A stretch of 64,000 nt of DNA from Rotaria socialis (taxonomy: Eukaryota; Rotifera; Eurotatoria; Philodinida; Philodinidae). The notes under the pieces were generated by a model, which saw nothing but the letters and a program-made list of their open reading frames with translations, was not told the DNA's origin and ran no database searches. The stretch lies in the NCBI GenBank assembly GCA_905331475.1, contig CAJNYU010002558.1, positions 1 to 64,000 of the forward strand, written 5' to 3'. Below are positions 1 through 14,120 of the stretch, in pieces. The stretch's first letter is position 1. Every line of letters starts with the position of its first letter. The position numbers and the translations under genes are program-made.

Positions 1-482
1 TTGAAAGAAAAATATGAATCACTTATTTGGCGAACTAGCAGTGTACATGACGCAATGTTTTGATATGCGAAATTAAGAATCAGTGAAATTAAAGTCACAC
101 TTCATTGACTCAGGTAAATATTTTATGTTAGAAAAAAGAGAAAACATGTAACGACTATATATACAAAGTAATGCCTCTTGCAGACTCACATTAAAAAATA
201 AGCATTTTGATATCGACTGGTAAGTAGTCTTATTTGTTCATCGATATTTTTACATTAGCGATGTGTTTGATTTTTACAATATAGCAGTGTAGATAATAAT
301 GGCAGCAAAAATGAGCAAAGATAAACAGGCATTTTTGTGTTTAATATGAAGATATTGAAAAACCTGAGATATAAAATGTTACAGAGGCCCAGCTGTAACT
401 TAAATCAATTCACAAATAGAAATTTATATCTCTATTTAACCAATCAACAACAAATTTCCTATTTTCGATTCCTAATATGAAT

Positions 483-652
483 TAGGGGTGACTCTTTATC
501 TTTATTTTCCTTTATACTAAAGGATAAAGATAAATGATTCATTTATCTTTATTTTCTAAAGATAAAGGATCGAAAAAAAAATTATCATTTATTTTTCAAA
601 GATAAATGATTCATTTACCTTTATTTAGTAAAGTAACACTAGAAGACCACCA
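483..652. mobile_element. 170-bp MITE-like insertion with 11-bp target duplication
   Basis: The 11-mer CTAATATGAAT occurs at 472-482 and again at 653-663, directly flanking this block. The ends are imperfect inverted repeats (TAGGGGTG on the left; CCACCACTA on the right). The interior is built from short palindromic copies of GATAAATGATTCATTTATC-like sequence. Target duplication plus inverted ends point to a non-autonomous DNA element. It has no coding capacity. Confidence 0.55.
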
Positions 653-698
653 CTAATATGAATCTTAATATTTTCTTATTTATACTATACAACCCATG

Positions 699-1096
699 TA
701 AAACTGAAACGCACGTAAAACGCGTTTTGAAGCGTTTTAAACGCGCCTACACGCGATTATGTTACAAAATTGGAGAAAATAGCGTTCAGCCGCGTTTTCA
801 AAGACGCATCTAGATGCGTTTGAATTCACAATCGCGTTCAATCGCGTCCCAAACACGCGTCTGAATGCATTTGAGTTCGTAATCGCGTTCAATCGCATCC
901 CAAAGACGCGTCTGAATGCGTTTGGACAAACAGCCGCGTCTAGATGCATGTGCAGCTGAAACGCGTTTTATAATATTACAGGAGAGAAAGGCAGTCGAAC
1001 GCATCTCGAGTTACGAGTGCTTTCACTCGCGTTTTCAAGATGCATTTGGACGCGTTCTGCTTAAGAGTCGCATCCTGACGCACCTAAAACTGAAAC
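699..1096. repeat. CpG-rich ACGCG repeat block with 51-bp tandem units
   Basis: This block is strikingly rich in ACGCGTTT-like words compared with the AT-rich surroundings. Between 800 and about 943 it holds two full and one partial copy of a 51-bp unit (starts at 800, 851 and 902). The 12-mer TAAAACTGAAAC is present at both edges (699-710 and 1085-1096), which may mark the limits of one element. Open frames inside it are a by-product of the repeat. Confidence 0.6.
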
Positions 1097-1475
1097 ATGT
1101 GTCAGAAGTGTGAAAATAAATATAAGATTGCACGCTTCTTTATTTATGATCGCGTGTAGACTCATCCATGTAAGGTCAGGGTCGTTTCTTGTGCAGTGCC
1201 TTTCAAATGTTATAATCGTTTCTATTAAAAATATATTCTCTAAATTAGTTACTACATATTTGTCAATATAGAAGCAAATAATTTTGATGAATGTAGCAAT
1301 GAATTTTGACAATATCGTTTAGCTTTTTATTCTATAAAAATGAAGATGATAAATTTTAATTAAGCTTATGAGAATGAGATTATGCAAAGCTATATTGTGT
1401 ATTTTATCGATTTCACGATTGCCACACCCATTTATTTTCAGTCTGAAACATGTACGAAAAATACATAAGTATGTT

Positions 1476-1665
1476 TACCCTAGTGAAACATCTTGTAAGT
1501 AAGATCTTGAAATCATGGGATTGGCAGGTAAGATCTTATCAAGATCTTTAAAAGATAATTCGCTTGTTCAGATCTTGTCCTATCTGATAAATCTGTACCT
1601 AAGATCTTAGCAAGATCATGGCAACGATTTCTTTTACTATTATCTTCTCACAAGATCTTGAATAA
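1476..1665. repeat. AAGATCTTG palindrome cluster, copy 1
   Basis: Several copies of the palindromic word AAGATCTT lie in both orientations here. The first 34 bp (1476-1509) match 25036-25069 at 31 of 34 positions, so this is a dispersed family. A single N at 1718 lies just downstream. Confidence 0.5.
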
Positions 1666-1717
1666 AACAGAAAGCGCCATCATTAGTTTATTTAGATAGG
1701 CTATCTAGTCATTCACC

Positions 1718-1718
1718 N
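1718..1718. other. Single-N assembly marks
   Basis: Lone N bases occur at 1718, 12988, 23595, 42932 and 44890. At 12988 the two sides share nearly the same 16 bp (GAGTGTTGAAGTATAT and GAGTGTTTAAGTATAT). At 23595 a G-run meets a C-run. At 42932 a G-run ends and a truncated gene begins. These are joins of contig ends; local structure around them should not be trusted. Confidence 0.8.
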
Positions 1719-2423
1719 ATTTGCGTTTTAGTTTTGATGTTGATAAATTAATTAAATAGTTGAAATGTAAAACTAATAAAAGTAAATTGCCTTCTTGAAA
1801 ATGAAAATATTTTTATTGCCTTATTTTACAGACAAATTTTAAATAGTACGTAATATACAACGGTTCGGCATATTTTATTTTTTAAATCTTAAAAAGTTTA
1901 TAGCAAGCTTATAGTCATAGTGGTAAACTTTTCCAACAGATGTACAGAAAAAGTCGTTTGCTTATGAAAAATTAATTTCGTTCAATTTTTATAAATTTAT
2001 TCCGAAAAATAAATAGATAATGATTGTGCTTAATGCCAAATAATAGTTTAATTTAATCTAGATAGTTCATCATGTAAGATTCGAATATTTATAAAAAAAA
2101 TTATCAGTATAAAATAGCTCTTATTTTATTTTAATAATTGTATTCTGTCATTCAACTAGTCGTGTTAGTTGTAAGTGATTAAAAAGATATTGTTGACAGC
2201 AAAACACTCTGACAAGGAGATATAGCTCAGAGGTAAGTAACTTGTTCTACAATTCAAAGTTCTTCTGTTCTAGCCTTCATCACCGCGCTTCTCTTCCATG
2301 TCGTAAGTTAAATTCTTTGTTCTGTATTATACCTCTAGGAAAGAGCTGACCATTATGTGGTTATGATGGTGCCGCAGCAAGAAATTTCCGAGGACAAGAT
2401 GTTCATTTTTTCCTTAAATTTCT

Positions 2424-2625
2424 TCAAACGCGTCCGAACGCATCAGATCTTTCATCAAGCATTTAGATGCGTTTAGGTGCGTTTACAAAACGCGTTCAGA
2501 GGCATCCGAAAGACGCGTTCAGATGCATCAGATGTTTCATTTTAGCTGCGTTCAATGCGTTTCGTGCTTATCATTTCAAACGCAGCTGTAGCGCGTTCAG
2601 CTCTGCGTTTGAACGCACAAAATTT
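2424..2625. repeat. Second ACGCG-rich repeat block
   Basis: Same vocabulary as the block at 699-1096 (ACGCGTTC, ATGCGTTT, GCATCAGAT...TTTCAT repeated), with a roughly 70-bp internal periodicity. It ends against a CA/GA microsatellite at 2639-2674. Probably a diverged relative of the first block. Confidence 0.5.
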
Positions 2626-2638
2626 TCACATGGGAACC

Positions 2639-2674
2639 CACACACACACAAGAGAGAGAGAGAGAGAGAGAGAG
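2639..2674. repeat. (CA)n(GA)n microsatellite
   Basis: Compound dinucleotide run of CACACACACA followed by AGAGAG repeats. The two overlapping open frames across it are repeat artefacts. Confidence 0.9.
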
Positions 2675-2997
2675 AAGAAACAAAGGAAAAAAAGGCATTT
2701 GTTTCTTAGACTAGACTATCTGGTATCTAAAGATGATGGTGCATCATTCTATAAATGTACTTAAATTCCAGTTGAAGAAACGATGCCATTATTTATGTCG
2801 TCACGCACGGGATGAAAGAAGACACAATAGAGAGATATGCAGAGAGAGGAAACAGAAAATGAAACAGAGCGGTTAACATATGTGCATCTCGAGTTGAAAC
2901 ACATATATAAGAAGTACATAACGTATAAAGACGAAGCAAGAATGTATAAGAATAAATAAATAACTTGTTAGAGTACTCTCCAACACCTTCGATAGGA

Positions 2998-3193
2998 TTT
3001 ATGAAAATGAAACATATGATGCACCCTTTTAAAGTTGTCCAGTCGTATAAACGCTATATGATAAACATTTCGGCACACGGTATATTCACTTGATAAACCT
3101 TTTTATTTCGTCTTTTGATGGGTAGATAAAAGGGTTTAACGCATGCTGCTAAACGGTAAAAAAGGGTATATCATGTGTTGCATTTTCATAAAC
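2998..3193. mobile_element. About 196-bp inverted-repeat element
   Basis: The left end (TTTATGAAAATGAAACATAT...CACCCTTTT) pairs with the reverse complement of the right end (AAAAGGGTATATCATGTGTT...CATTTTCATAAA), giving arms of about 35 bp with a few mismatches. No ORF. Probably a non-autonomous DNA element; no clear target duplication is visible. Confidence 0.5.
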
Positions 3194-3589
3194 GCTTTAA
3201 ACGTTTATCATTCAGCGCTTTTTTTTATCAGTGCAGACATGTAACTTTTCTGAATAGTTATCGAATTCTTTCAATGCCTATGATATGTTTTAAAACCGCT
3301 AGACTTCGAATAGCTAGTTATACTCGATGCAACGATTGAGATCACATTATTTCGTTAGAAATCAATAGCTTCTACTATACCCCAGAACGTTCAGTTTACG
3401 ATATCGAGGAGGGCGATGATCTACGTATTTTTTCCATCCACACGAAACATTCACATCCACACCTTCATTTTCCATACCACTGCGTGGTTTTCTTAAAGGA
3501 ACGGGTTTCACAATATTAAATGAACGAAGGGATATTTGTTATGCATGAGTATGAGTGATGATTTCAGTGTTATTCAGACATCTAATGTA

Positions 3590-3680
3590 AGTATTCATTG
3601 GATATTCATTGGATTCCCTGGATTTCTATTTGATTCCAGGATTCCCATGGGATTCAAAATCCCGAGAACCTGCCAATCCC
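3590..3680. repeat. GGATTC low-complexity repeat
   Basis: Degenerate repeats of GGATTCCC/GGAATTCC. A very similar stretch lies at 4370-4495, and a third purine-rich version at about 28590-29010. Function unknown. Confidence 0.4.
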
Positions 3681-3862
3681 CCTTGAGTTGCATCATAATT
3701 GAAAGAGTTCGAATTTTTTTGTTTAGATTGGATTCTATTATACATACCAATTGCTTTTATTATTTATATGTATTAACTAGAATAGTTCAATAATACGCTG
3801 TGTAGACACGACTTTTTCAGATCTTTTGCGTATAGGGTTGCATTATAATTTGTCTCGACTGA

Positions 3863-4101
3863 AGACACCTATGTCACCAAAATCGTCGTGATTTTAGCGA
3901 TTTTTTCTGCTGGGCATCCATGTAAAAAAGGAGACAAATCAGCGATTTACTGTGAGCTGAATCACCATTTAGCTCAAGCTAAATTGCAAATTTTTTTCTC
4001 CTTCTTTAAATGGGTGTCCAGCAGAAAAAGTTGCGATTTATAGACCGATTTTTAAAAAGTCACCAAAATCACGACAATTTTCGCGACATGGGGAGGCGTC
4101 T
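3863..4101. mobile_element. About 239-bp inverted-repeat element
   Basis: The ends read AGACACCTATGTCACC and the reverse complement AGACGCCTCCCCATGTCGC. Homology continues inward through CGTGATTTT and TTTTTCTGCTGG to CCAT.TAAA.AAGGAG, giving arms of roughly 75-95 bp around an AT-rich core. This looks like a MITE without coding capacity. Confidence 0.6.
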
Positions 4102-4369
4102 TACTAAATTTTCTAAGCATGATAATTATATACATCATTTTGTTTTATTTATGCAACGTAGATAATACATGCAATTTATAATATCAAGAGCATAAACTAG
4201 ATTCATGTCATAAATCAACATGTTACAACTTGCTCTCTTCGACGATGGGAATTACGAATTTCAGAAGAATTTGTATTATACTTTTTATGGCAGACAGTCC
4301 TTGTTTCACAGCAACTAGCTTATCTGTATAGTTTGTTTCGTAAATTGCGTCGATTGATGCTTTTATTAA

Positions 4370-4495
4370 TCCAGAATATAAATTATATTTTCTGGATTTC
4401 TCAGATTTTTTATGGAATTCCCAAGATTCTCATGGAATTTTTGGGATTCCCGAGATTTTTGTGGGATTCGAAATCCTGAGAATCCGCCTTTTCCC
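4370..4495. repeat. GGATTC low-complexity repeat, second block
   Basis: Repeats of TGGAATTCCCAAGATTC and GGGATTCGAAATCC type, closely similar in wording to 3590-3680 including the GGGATTC.AAATCC.GAGAA end. Not coding in any frame. Confidence 0.4.
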
Positions 4496-5262
4496 CCTTG
4501 GTACAACAGTCAGTAAAATTAACTCGACGTTTCCGATATATTTCAACACTTCCTAATATACTCTACTGACTAGTAAAAATAAAAAATCACTAGCGTGATT
4601 CATGCTGAAGTTATTCAAAGTACAAACCATCCAGCCTTTTCAGTTTCGGTAGCGTTAATAGTATTTGCTCTCAACCAAAATAGTGAAGTAAAATGTTATT
4701 GAAAACAAATAAAGGACGGATGTCTCATTGCGTATTGCAATGCATTTAGTTAATAATAATATGAAGTGAAGGATTTTTCTTTCCTTCGTCAATGAATGGT
4801 TTCGCGCAAGATTACTCAGAAATGATTAGTTTTTCTTTTCATTCTAATCACTGGAGTTATGTATTTATTTATTTTTTCTTGTGTAATTGCAAAGTTTAAC
4901 GTGCTGGTTCAAATTAACTAATTCTTTTTTTCTGCATAAGAGAGACTCTAATTATTTTTCTTCATCTTCATTCGATGTGTTTGTCGAAAACAAGAAACTC
5001 GACTCATGAAGAACGTTTTTCTGCTCAGAATCATTGTACTAAAGAGGAATAACAACGTCGCTGACAATTCTATGAGTGAGCCTTATAAGGAAAAAAAATC
5101 GCACCAGTATTTTGTTAACAAAGACATGCACTCAGATATATTGAGTAATAATCAAAATAAAAAAGTTGCTTCTTCCATCATCTGTAACTAAAATGATTTG
5201 CTTTTGATTCTACATTACAGCACTCACCTAATACTTGGTAGACTTAACAAAACTGGTGAAGT

Positions 5263-8184
<2,922 letters not shown>

Positions 8185-8269
8185 TAAGAAAAAGTATACT
8201 ACTCAAATAAATAAACTGCGTGTATGACGACCATTTAAATGATTCAAATCAGAGACGAAAAAGAAATGG

Positions 8270-8975
8270 GTTGGAGGGTGTGGGTGTTGGTGTTCCCTAG
8301 ACTGAAAGCATAGAGTCTAGAAGCCATAATTCACCTGTATCTGTCTGTCTGTAACAATGACACAAACGACCATTTCCATGGTGCAATCGACCATTCCTGT
8401 GGTACGCATGACCATTTTTATGGTGGAAATAAGTAATTTTCATGATACAAATGACCACTTTTATGGCACAAATGACTATTTTTATGCCACTAAGGGCATT
8501 GTTACGACACAAACCATGGACGGCTGCAGGACGTGCTCACGGGAAACACTCCGCTCTGAATATGTGGTCAGTAGAGGGGCGAGCTGATCTCCCTACGGAA
8601 CTTTGAGATAAACATCACGATATTTCTGAACCTTGTATTTTTGTGGCTAGGTAAGACTCAACCTCTCCGCCGCCTTAAGGGTCTTTGAGTCCCATTCTGT
8701 CCGTGTTTCGTCTTCACTTTTACTGCTTTTACTTGAAATTTTTAATTTTCGTCTAATTCTTACTTCAGTTTCATTTATTCCCACCCCGTTTCCAGGTCTG
8801 TATAAACATAGCACCATCAGCTGCTGGCACAAACAACCGATTTTCTATCCTGTCCATGCATTTCCTCTCATCAGCACTGTCAGTCTAGGACTCAGTGAAT
8901 TGACTTTCGATGTCGATGAATATTACTTGTTGGTATAGATTGAAAGAAAACCCACACCCACACCCATTGAAAAAC
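8270..8975. repeat. Region bounded by GT-rich and AC-rich ends, with 21-bp tandem repeats inside
   Basis: The left end (GGAGGGTGTGGGTGTTGGTG) and right end (CCCACACCCACACCCATTG) are inverted and telomere-like, so the whole 700 bp could be one larger member of the hairpin family. At about 8357-8495 it contains six or seven degenerate 21-22-bp units of the form ACAAATGACCATTTTTATGG. Open frames on both strands here are products of the repeat and not a gene I can support. Confidence 0.4.
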
Positions 8976-9434
8976 GTAAAAATGGCCATGGTCTAAAAGG
9001 TAATGTTTAAGTGTGCGCAACGGAAAAATAATTTTGAGAGTGTGGAGTTGTGAGATGTGAATTGCTTACGGATCTCTTGTTACTACGAATAAACCCCTAT
9101 ATAAGCAAAGAAAACAGCCTGATCTTGTCTTTCAAAATATTTTTTCTACAACTGAAATCACTGCAACAATATCCATGAATGTATTTTCTTTTTCTTCAAA
9201 TCGGTGAGATCCATATAGTTATTCAATTAATATTTTAATAAACGATCATTTATGTTTGCGTGTGGATAAGGATGAATGATGGGATGTTCGCAAGAAAACT
9301 CGTTGTTAGAAGATAAATGTGTTCGGGATACAACCAATTCGAGGTTATAAATACAAGGATAATATAAACATTAGTAAACGAAAATGATTAAAGTTCAATA
9401 ATTGTCTTAGGCTGATTTAATCTTGATTGATTCG

Positions 9435-12400
9435 TTATAATTTGAACAGTTCCGAAGAGTTACCAGCTAAGAATCCACCTACAGCCAACACATTCCCATT
9501 TGTTAACACAGATGCTGTAAAAAGAGATCGATTATAACCCATACTGATAGTGTCCGTCCATATTCCTGCTGATGGATTGTACAGTTCAACAGTGTTTGTA
9601 TCAACACCAGCGATATGACGTCCACCGCCAACAACTACCATTCCATTCGTTAACAATGATGATGTATGCAGAACACGAGCATAGTTCAAATATCCAGTAA
9701 GTGTCCATATTCCCGTTGATGGATCATATAACTCCGTACTATTGAGAAAGATATTACCTACATATGATCCACCAGCAACTAATACTTGCCCATTTGTTAG
9801 TACAGACGCTGTATGTCTATAACGTGTATAATTCATATCACCAGTGACGGTCCACACTCCTGTTGATGGATTATACAACTCAGCACTGTTTAAATAAATG
9901 CCATTGTCATATCCACCGGCAACTAATACTTGCCCATTTGCTAGCATAGATGCTGTGTGAAAATATCGAGCGTCATTCATATTTCCAGTGACGGTCCATA
10001 CTCCTGTTGATGGATCATACAATTCAGCACTATTCAAATAACTTGTACTGCCATATCCACCAGCAACTAATACGTGTCCATTGGCTAATAAAGAAGCTGT
10101 GTGGACATATCGAGTATAACTCATATTTCCAGTGACTGTCCATAACCCTGTTGACGGATCATACAATTCAGCACTATTCAAATAACCTGTACTGCCATAT
10201 CCACCAGTAACTAATACGTGTCCATTGGCTAATAAAGAGGCTGTGTGACCATATCGAGGATAATTCATGTGTCCGGTGAGTGTCCATCCTATAAGGAAAC
10301 ATTTACGCTATTCACTTTATGGAAAACTGAAACATGCGCAATCTATTGGTGAAAGGTTCATAGTATTTGCAGTGTTGTAAAATTCGAGATTTTAAATTCA
10401 GCTGAACAAGTGCACTTCAAATTTTTGCAATTATTTTTTTAAGGTGCACCAAGGGCAAAACTTGAGCAAAAAACATAGTTGTTTCTTTTTACATTATCTG
10501 ATAGAGCTTGTCACGCTGGTTTTGAATATGTATAAATATTTGTATTTTGATCGAGTTTTGAGTCTGAAAATACAGAAATACTAAACACTCGAAAAATAAC
10601 CAGTCAATACATACTTTCGAAAACAAATTAAAATTCGTCATTTTATATATTTTATTGTTTTATAAAACATAGTTAGCTGAATTCGGCGTTTCAAACTGAA
10701 TATCATCGTGTAATTTCAATATATTTCGAATATCTTGGAACGTAGTTATTGTCTTGTCATAGATCAATAGTGACAAAACAAATTGATAGCAACATCATCA
10801 TCTTGCAAACATATGCAGTCTTTTATTTCGAAATATATATATCAATCGAATCGTCATGTATCAATGAAAAACATCTACGTATCGATTTTAAATTATTCCT
10901 TTCCTTTGTTGAGAAAATGTTCCGTCATTCATGTGGCTGTTTACGAGAAAATTAGCAATTGTGGAAGCCGTCGCTTTCCTTCTCATTTCCACTTTTATCA
11001 TGACGTATAGGCAACGAATGTTGTACGATTTCATGAATTTCAAGAAACAAGCGTAATTTCGCAATTTTTTTTGATGTACTCATCCGATGGAGAGACAAAG
11101 GTCTTTCGCCTGAAAGTTCTGTACTTATATGCATGGATTCACACTTTTTACTCATACAAACCTTCATTTCTATCTCCTTCACCAAATAATTGGTATTAGT
11201 AGTAGATTTGGTCAAAAATAAGTAGTTAAATTCTTAGGAGCTAATGTTAATTGATTTGAAGAGAGCAAATGCGGTGAGAAAACACAGGAATGAATCTCAC
11301 ATTGTGATTTTAGTCTTTAAAAACTATCGTCATCCCGCTGTTATCTAGTGGATTGTACTCTACGTGTCGGAAAAGGAAGAAATGAACCGGACGAAAGAGG
11401 TAGCTTGGCGGCTTTCGAGTGCCCTAACTGAAATTCTTCAAAACATATTTCGATGCATTTAAAGTCAAATATAAATCGTTATTTTTACTTTGGATCAAAT
11501 TGTACAACATTCGTTACTTATCCGTCATGATAAAAGTGGAAATGAGAAGGAAAGCAACGGTTTCCACAATTGCTAATTTTCTCGTAAATAGCCACATGAA
11601 TGGCGAGTCCTTTTGTCAACGAAGGAAAGGAATAATTTATAATCGATACGTAGATGTTTTTCATTGATACATGACGATTCGATTGATATATATATTTCGA
11701 AATAAAAGACTACATAGGTTTGCAAGATGAAGATGTTGCTATCAATTTGTTTTGTCACTATTGATCTTTGACAAGACAATAACTACGTTCTAAGATATTC
11801 GAAATATATTGAAATTACACGATGATATTCAGTTTGAAACGCCGAATTCAGCTAACTATGTTTTAGAAAACAATAAAATATATAAAATGACGAATTTTAA
11901 TTTGTTTTCGAAAGTGTGTATTGACCGGTTATTTTTCGAGTGTTTAGTATTTCTGTATTTTCAGACCCAAAACTCGATCAAAATACAAATATTTATACAT
12001 ATTCAAAACCAGCGTGACTAGCTGTATCAGATGATGTAAAAAGAAACAACTATGTTTTTTGCTCAAGTTTTACTCTTGGTGCACCTTATATCTATAGGTG
12101 CTTTCTCTGATTTCATATTCAAACGAAAGTCGTGTGTTGATGTTTGAAATGATATTTTGTTGCTCATTGTTGTCTATCCGATGTTCTATATAGCTCAAAA
12201 GGTTTTGTATGTATTGAAAGTACAATTTGAATTTCTTTGATACTACCCGATAAAGTCTTTCAAGAAAAGCTCTAATTTAGTGAGCGAAGTAAAAGCAATA
12301 CATTACCAGGTATCGGAGTTGTCGTGTCTGTTGTACCTATCATTACAATTATTATTACAATTAGATAAAATAAATATTCATATTTAAGAAAAATGAGAAG

Positions 12401-13900
12401 AATATACTCTTGGGACGTGGATAGTGATCCTTTCTACTGTCATGAAGATAAGCTCCTCGTTATATGCAGTATTTTCATCTGTTATTCCGACTAGACAGCT
12501 TAGTAATTGTATAATTGCGTCTGTTCGACTTATTTTTCAAAATAATCACTTTATAGAAAATTTTGTATGTCATTGAGTCATGCATTGCGCACATAAAGAT
12601 TATAAAAAGAAAGATTTTCTTTAATTTATCATATTCATTTATTTTAACATGAAAAAGGTTACTAAATATTTTTTTTTAAATGAATATTGTGCACACATTT
12701 CGAAAATTGGTTCTTGTGACATGTGCATAGTATGAATTTCTAAGATAGATTGAAATATAATAAACATAGAATTTCGTTGAAGGCTTCTGCCGTTCTAGGC
12801 ACACATTTCAATCTTGAAGAATTGAAATTTCACGTGTATTATTGTTGTAGAAAAACAGAAATCACATATTATAATGCTTCTATTGCATGTGAAAAAAAAG
12901 GAGCCCTACCTTTTTCAATTGAAATTATGAATTTTTTTGAGATAGCTCTTTTATGAAACACGATCAGAAACGAGTGTTGAAGTATATNTCTGAAAGGAGT
13001 GTTTAAGTATATAGAGGGGAAATTTGCCCCCCCCCCCACAGACCGTTACAGAGAAATAAATAGTCAATTAATTAATTTCTCTGTAACGGTCTGTGACAGT
13101 TTCTAGAGACTCCATATATCACAATACAGACCGTAACAGAGAAGCTCCACAGACCATCCGTGGCCGTGATAGACGAATTCCAGAATAGGAGTTTCATCGG
13201 GTTTCACTAGACTTAATAGATGGGAAGCAGATTTATTTAGCATATAGCTGTATGGAGAAAATTTCGAATTTCACTTTGCTTCAACTATCTATCTATCTAT
13301 CTATATATATGAGATACTGATTGCCTTGTCTCAACAGAAACTAACTTGGTTTCATCATAAATCTTCATAAAATTACATTTTACATTATTTCACTCTGTTC
13401 TGTTCAATTCATTACCAGAAATGCAAATACTCGTCGAATAAGTACTATTGATATAGGTTTTACGCCCACTACCTAACAATTATGATGGTGGTGAGAAATA
13501 AAACGAGGAGCGCACTATCAAAAGAAAGAAATAAAACGATTCGTTAATTAGTGTATTCACCCTGTGTTGCCAATGCATTATTTGGTGATGTTAACCAAAG
13601 TGCGATTACAATAGCCAATATCAAACCACATATGAGTATACCTAATAATAGACCACAACAACATGATGTTGATAACGGAATATATTCTGATAGTTTGGTT
13701 AATAGTGTCCATCTAAAACCAAAAAAACCTGACTTGGTTTCAAACCGAATAATTGGAACTCTTTCTCACTTTTTATTTTTCTGAATATTAGGTTGACGCT
13801 GATTAACTGCGACAGTTGCATAAGTTTCTTTCTTGTGAACGCCATTCTGCAAATACTGAGGCTGTGATAGATTGGTCTTTATGGAAACCCGTTCATTCAT
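9435..13900 (-). CDS. Type II membrane Kelch-repeat propeller protein with an in-frame TGA
   Basis: Model on the minus strand: 13900-13561, 12336-12307 (a 30-nt mini-exon), 10288-9435. All junctions are GT-AG and phase 1, totalling 408 codons. Exon 1 encodes a cytosolic tail and one TM segment (CCCGLLLGILICGLILAIV). The mini-exon encodes a Thr-rich linker (TTDTTTP). The last exon encodes six repeats of about 48 aa with HTASLL.NG.VLVAGG and ELYDPSTG.WT, i.e. a Kelch/galactose-oxidase-like beta propeller facing outward; the WTLTG strand at its start would close the ring. Codon 45 is TGA (13766-13768), between the tail and the TM segment in an otherwise open frame. Either this copy is a pseudogene, a short intron removes the stop, or the stop is read through. 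A 1.65-kb transposon occupies the 3' intron. Ligand unknown. The propeller exon is certain; the 5' exons are inference from frame, phase and layout. Confidence 0.65.
10440..12088. mobile_element. 1.65-kb non-autonomous element with 592-bp terminal inverted repeats
   Basis: The left arm (10440-11031) and right arm (11497-12088) are both 592 bp and are near-perfect reverse complements. They begin TAAGGTGCACCAAG. The central 465 bp is unique and has no transposase-like ORF; the mirror-image ORFs in the two arms are reflections of each other. The element sits inside the intron between the linker mini-exon and the propeller exon of the Kelch gene. No target duplication is obvious. Confidence 0.85.
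13037..13095. repeat. Perfect 21-bp inverted repeat
   Basis: CACAGACCGTTACAGAGAAAT at 13037-13057 is perfectly reverse-complemented at 13075-13095, with a 17-bp spacer. A third, direct, near-identical copy (CAGACCGTAACAGAGAA) follows at 13126-13142. It follows a C homopolymer and the N at 12988. Could form a hairpin or be a small element end. Confidence 0.6.
13284..13311. repeat. (CTAT)n microsatellite
   Basis: Tetranucleotide run ATCTATCTATCTATCTAT passing into TATATATAT. Confidence 0.85.
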
Positions 13901-14120
13901 TAAAAAGTATTGCGGCATCATTGGAGCTGTAGCTCTTTTAAAGATTATTTATGGTGAATGCATCGAGGAAAAAATAATAATATTTTATTCTTTTTTCATT
14001 GTTGCAACACGCGTGTCTTATACATTACGTTGTGAAGAATTTATAGAGCATCAAAATAATTCCATTGTTCTGTATGCTGCGTTCGAAGTCTTTCTAAGAA
14101 TAGTAATTTGCATTATTTAG

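Noticed and set aside
2219-2290. tRNA-like 5' half (ATAGCTCAGAGG A-box)
   Set aside because: No acceptable T-arm or acceptor stem pairing downstream; at best a tRNA-derived remnant.
10749-11779. Mirror-image ORFs of 68-87 aa on both strands
   Set aside because: They lie in the inverted arms of the 1.65-kb element and reflect each other; no transposase motif.
13872-14120. 82-aa + strand ORF
   Set aside because: Antisense to the first exon of the Kelch gene at its start; no domain character.
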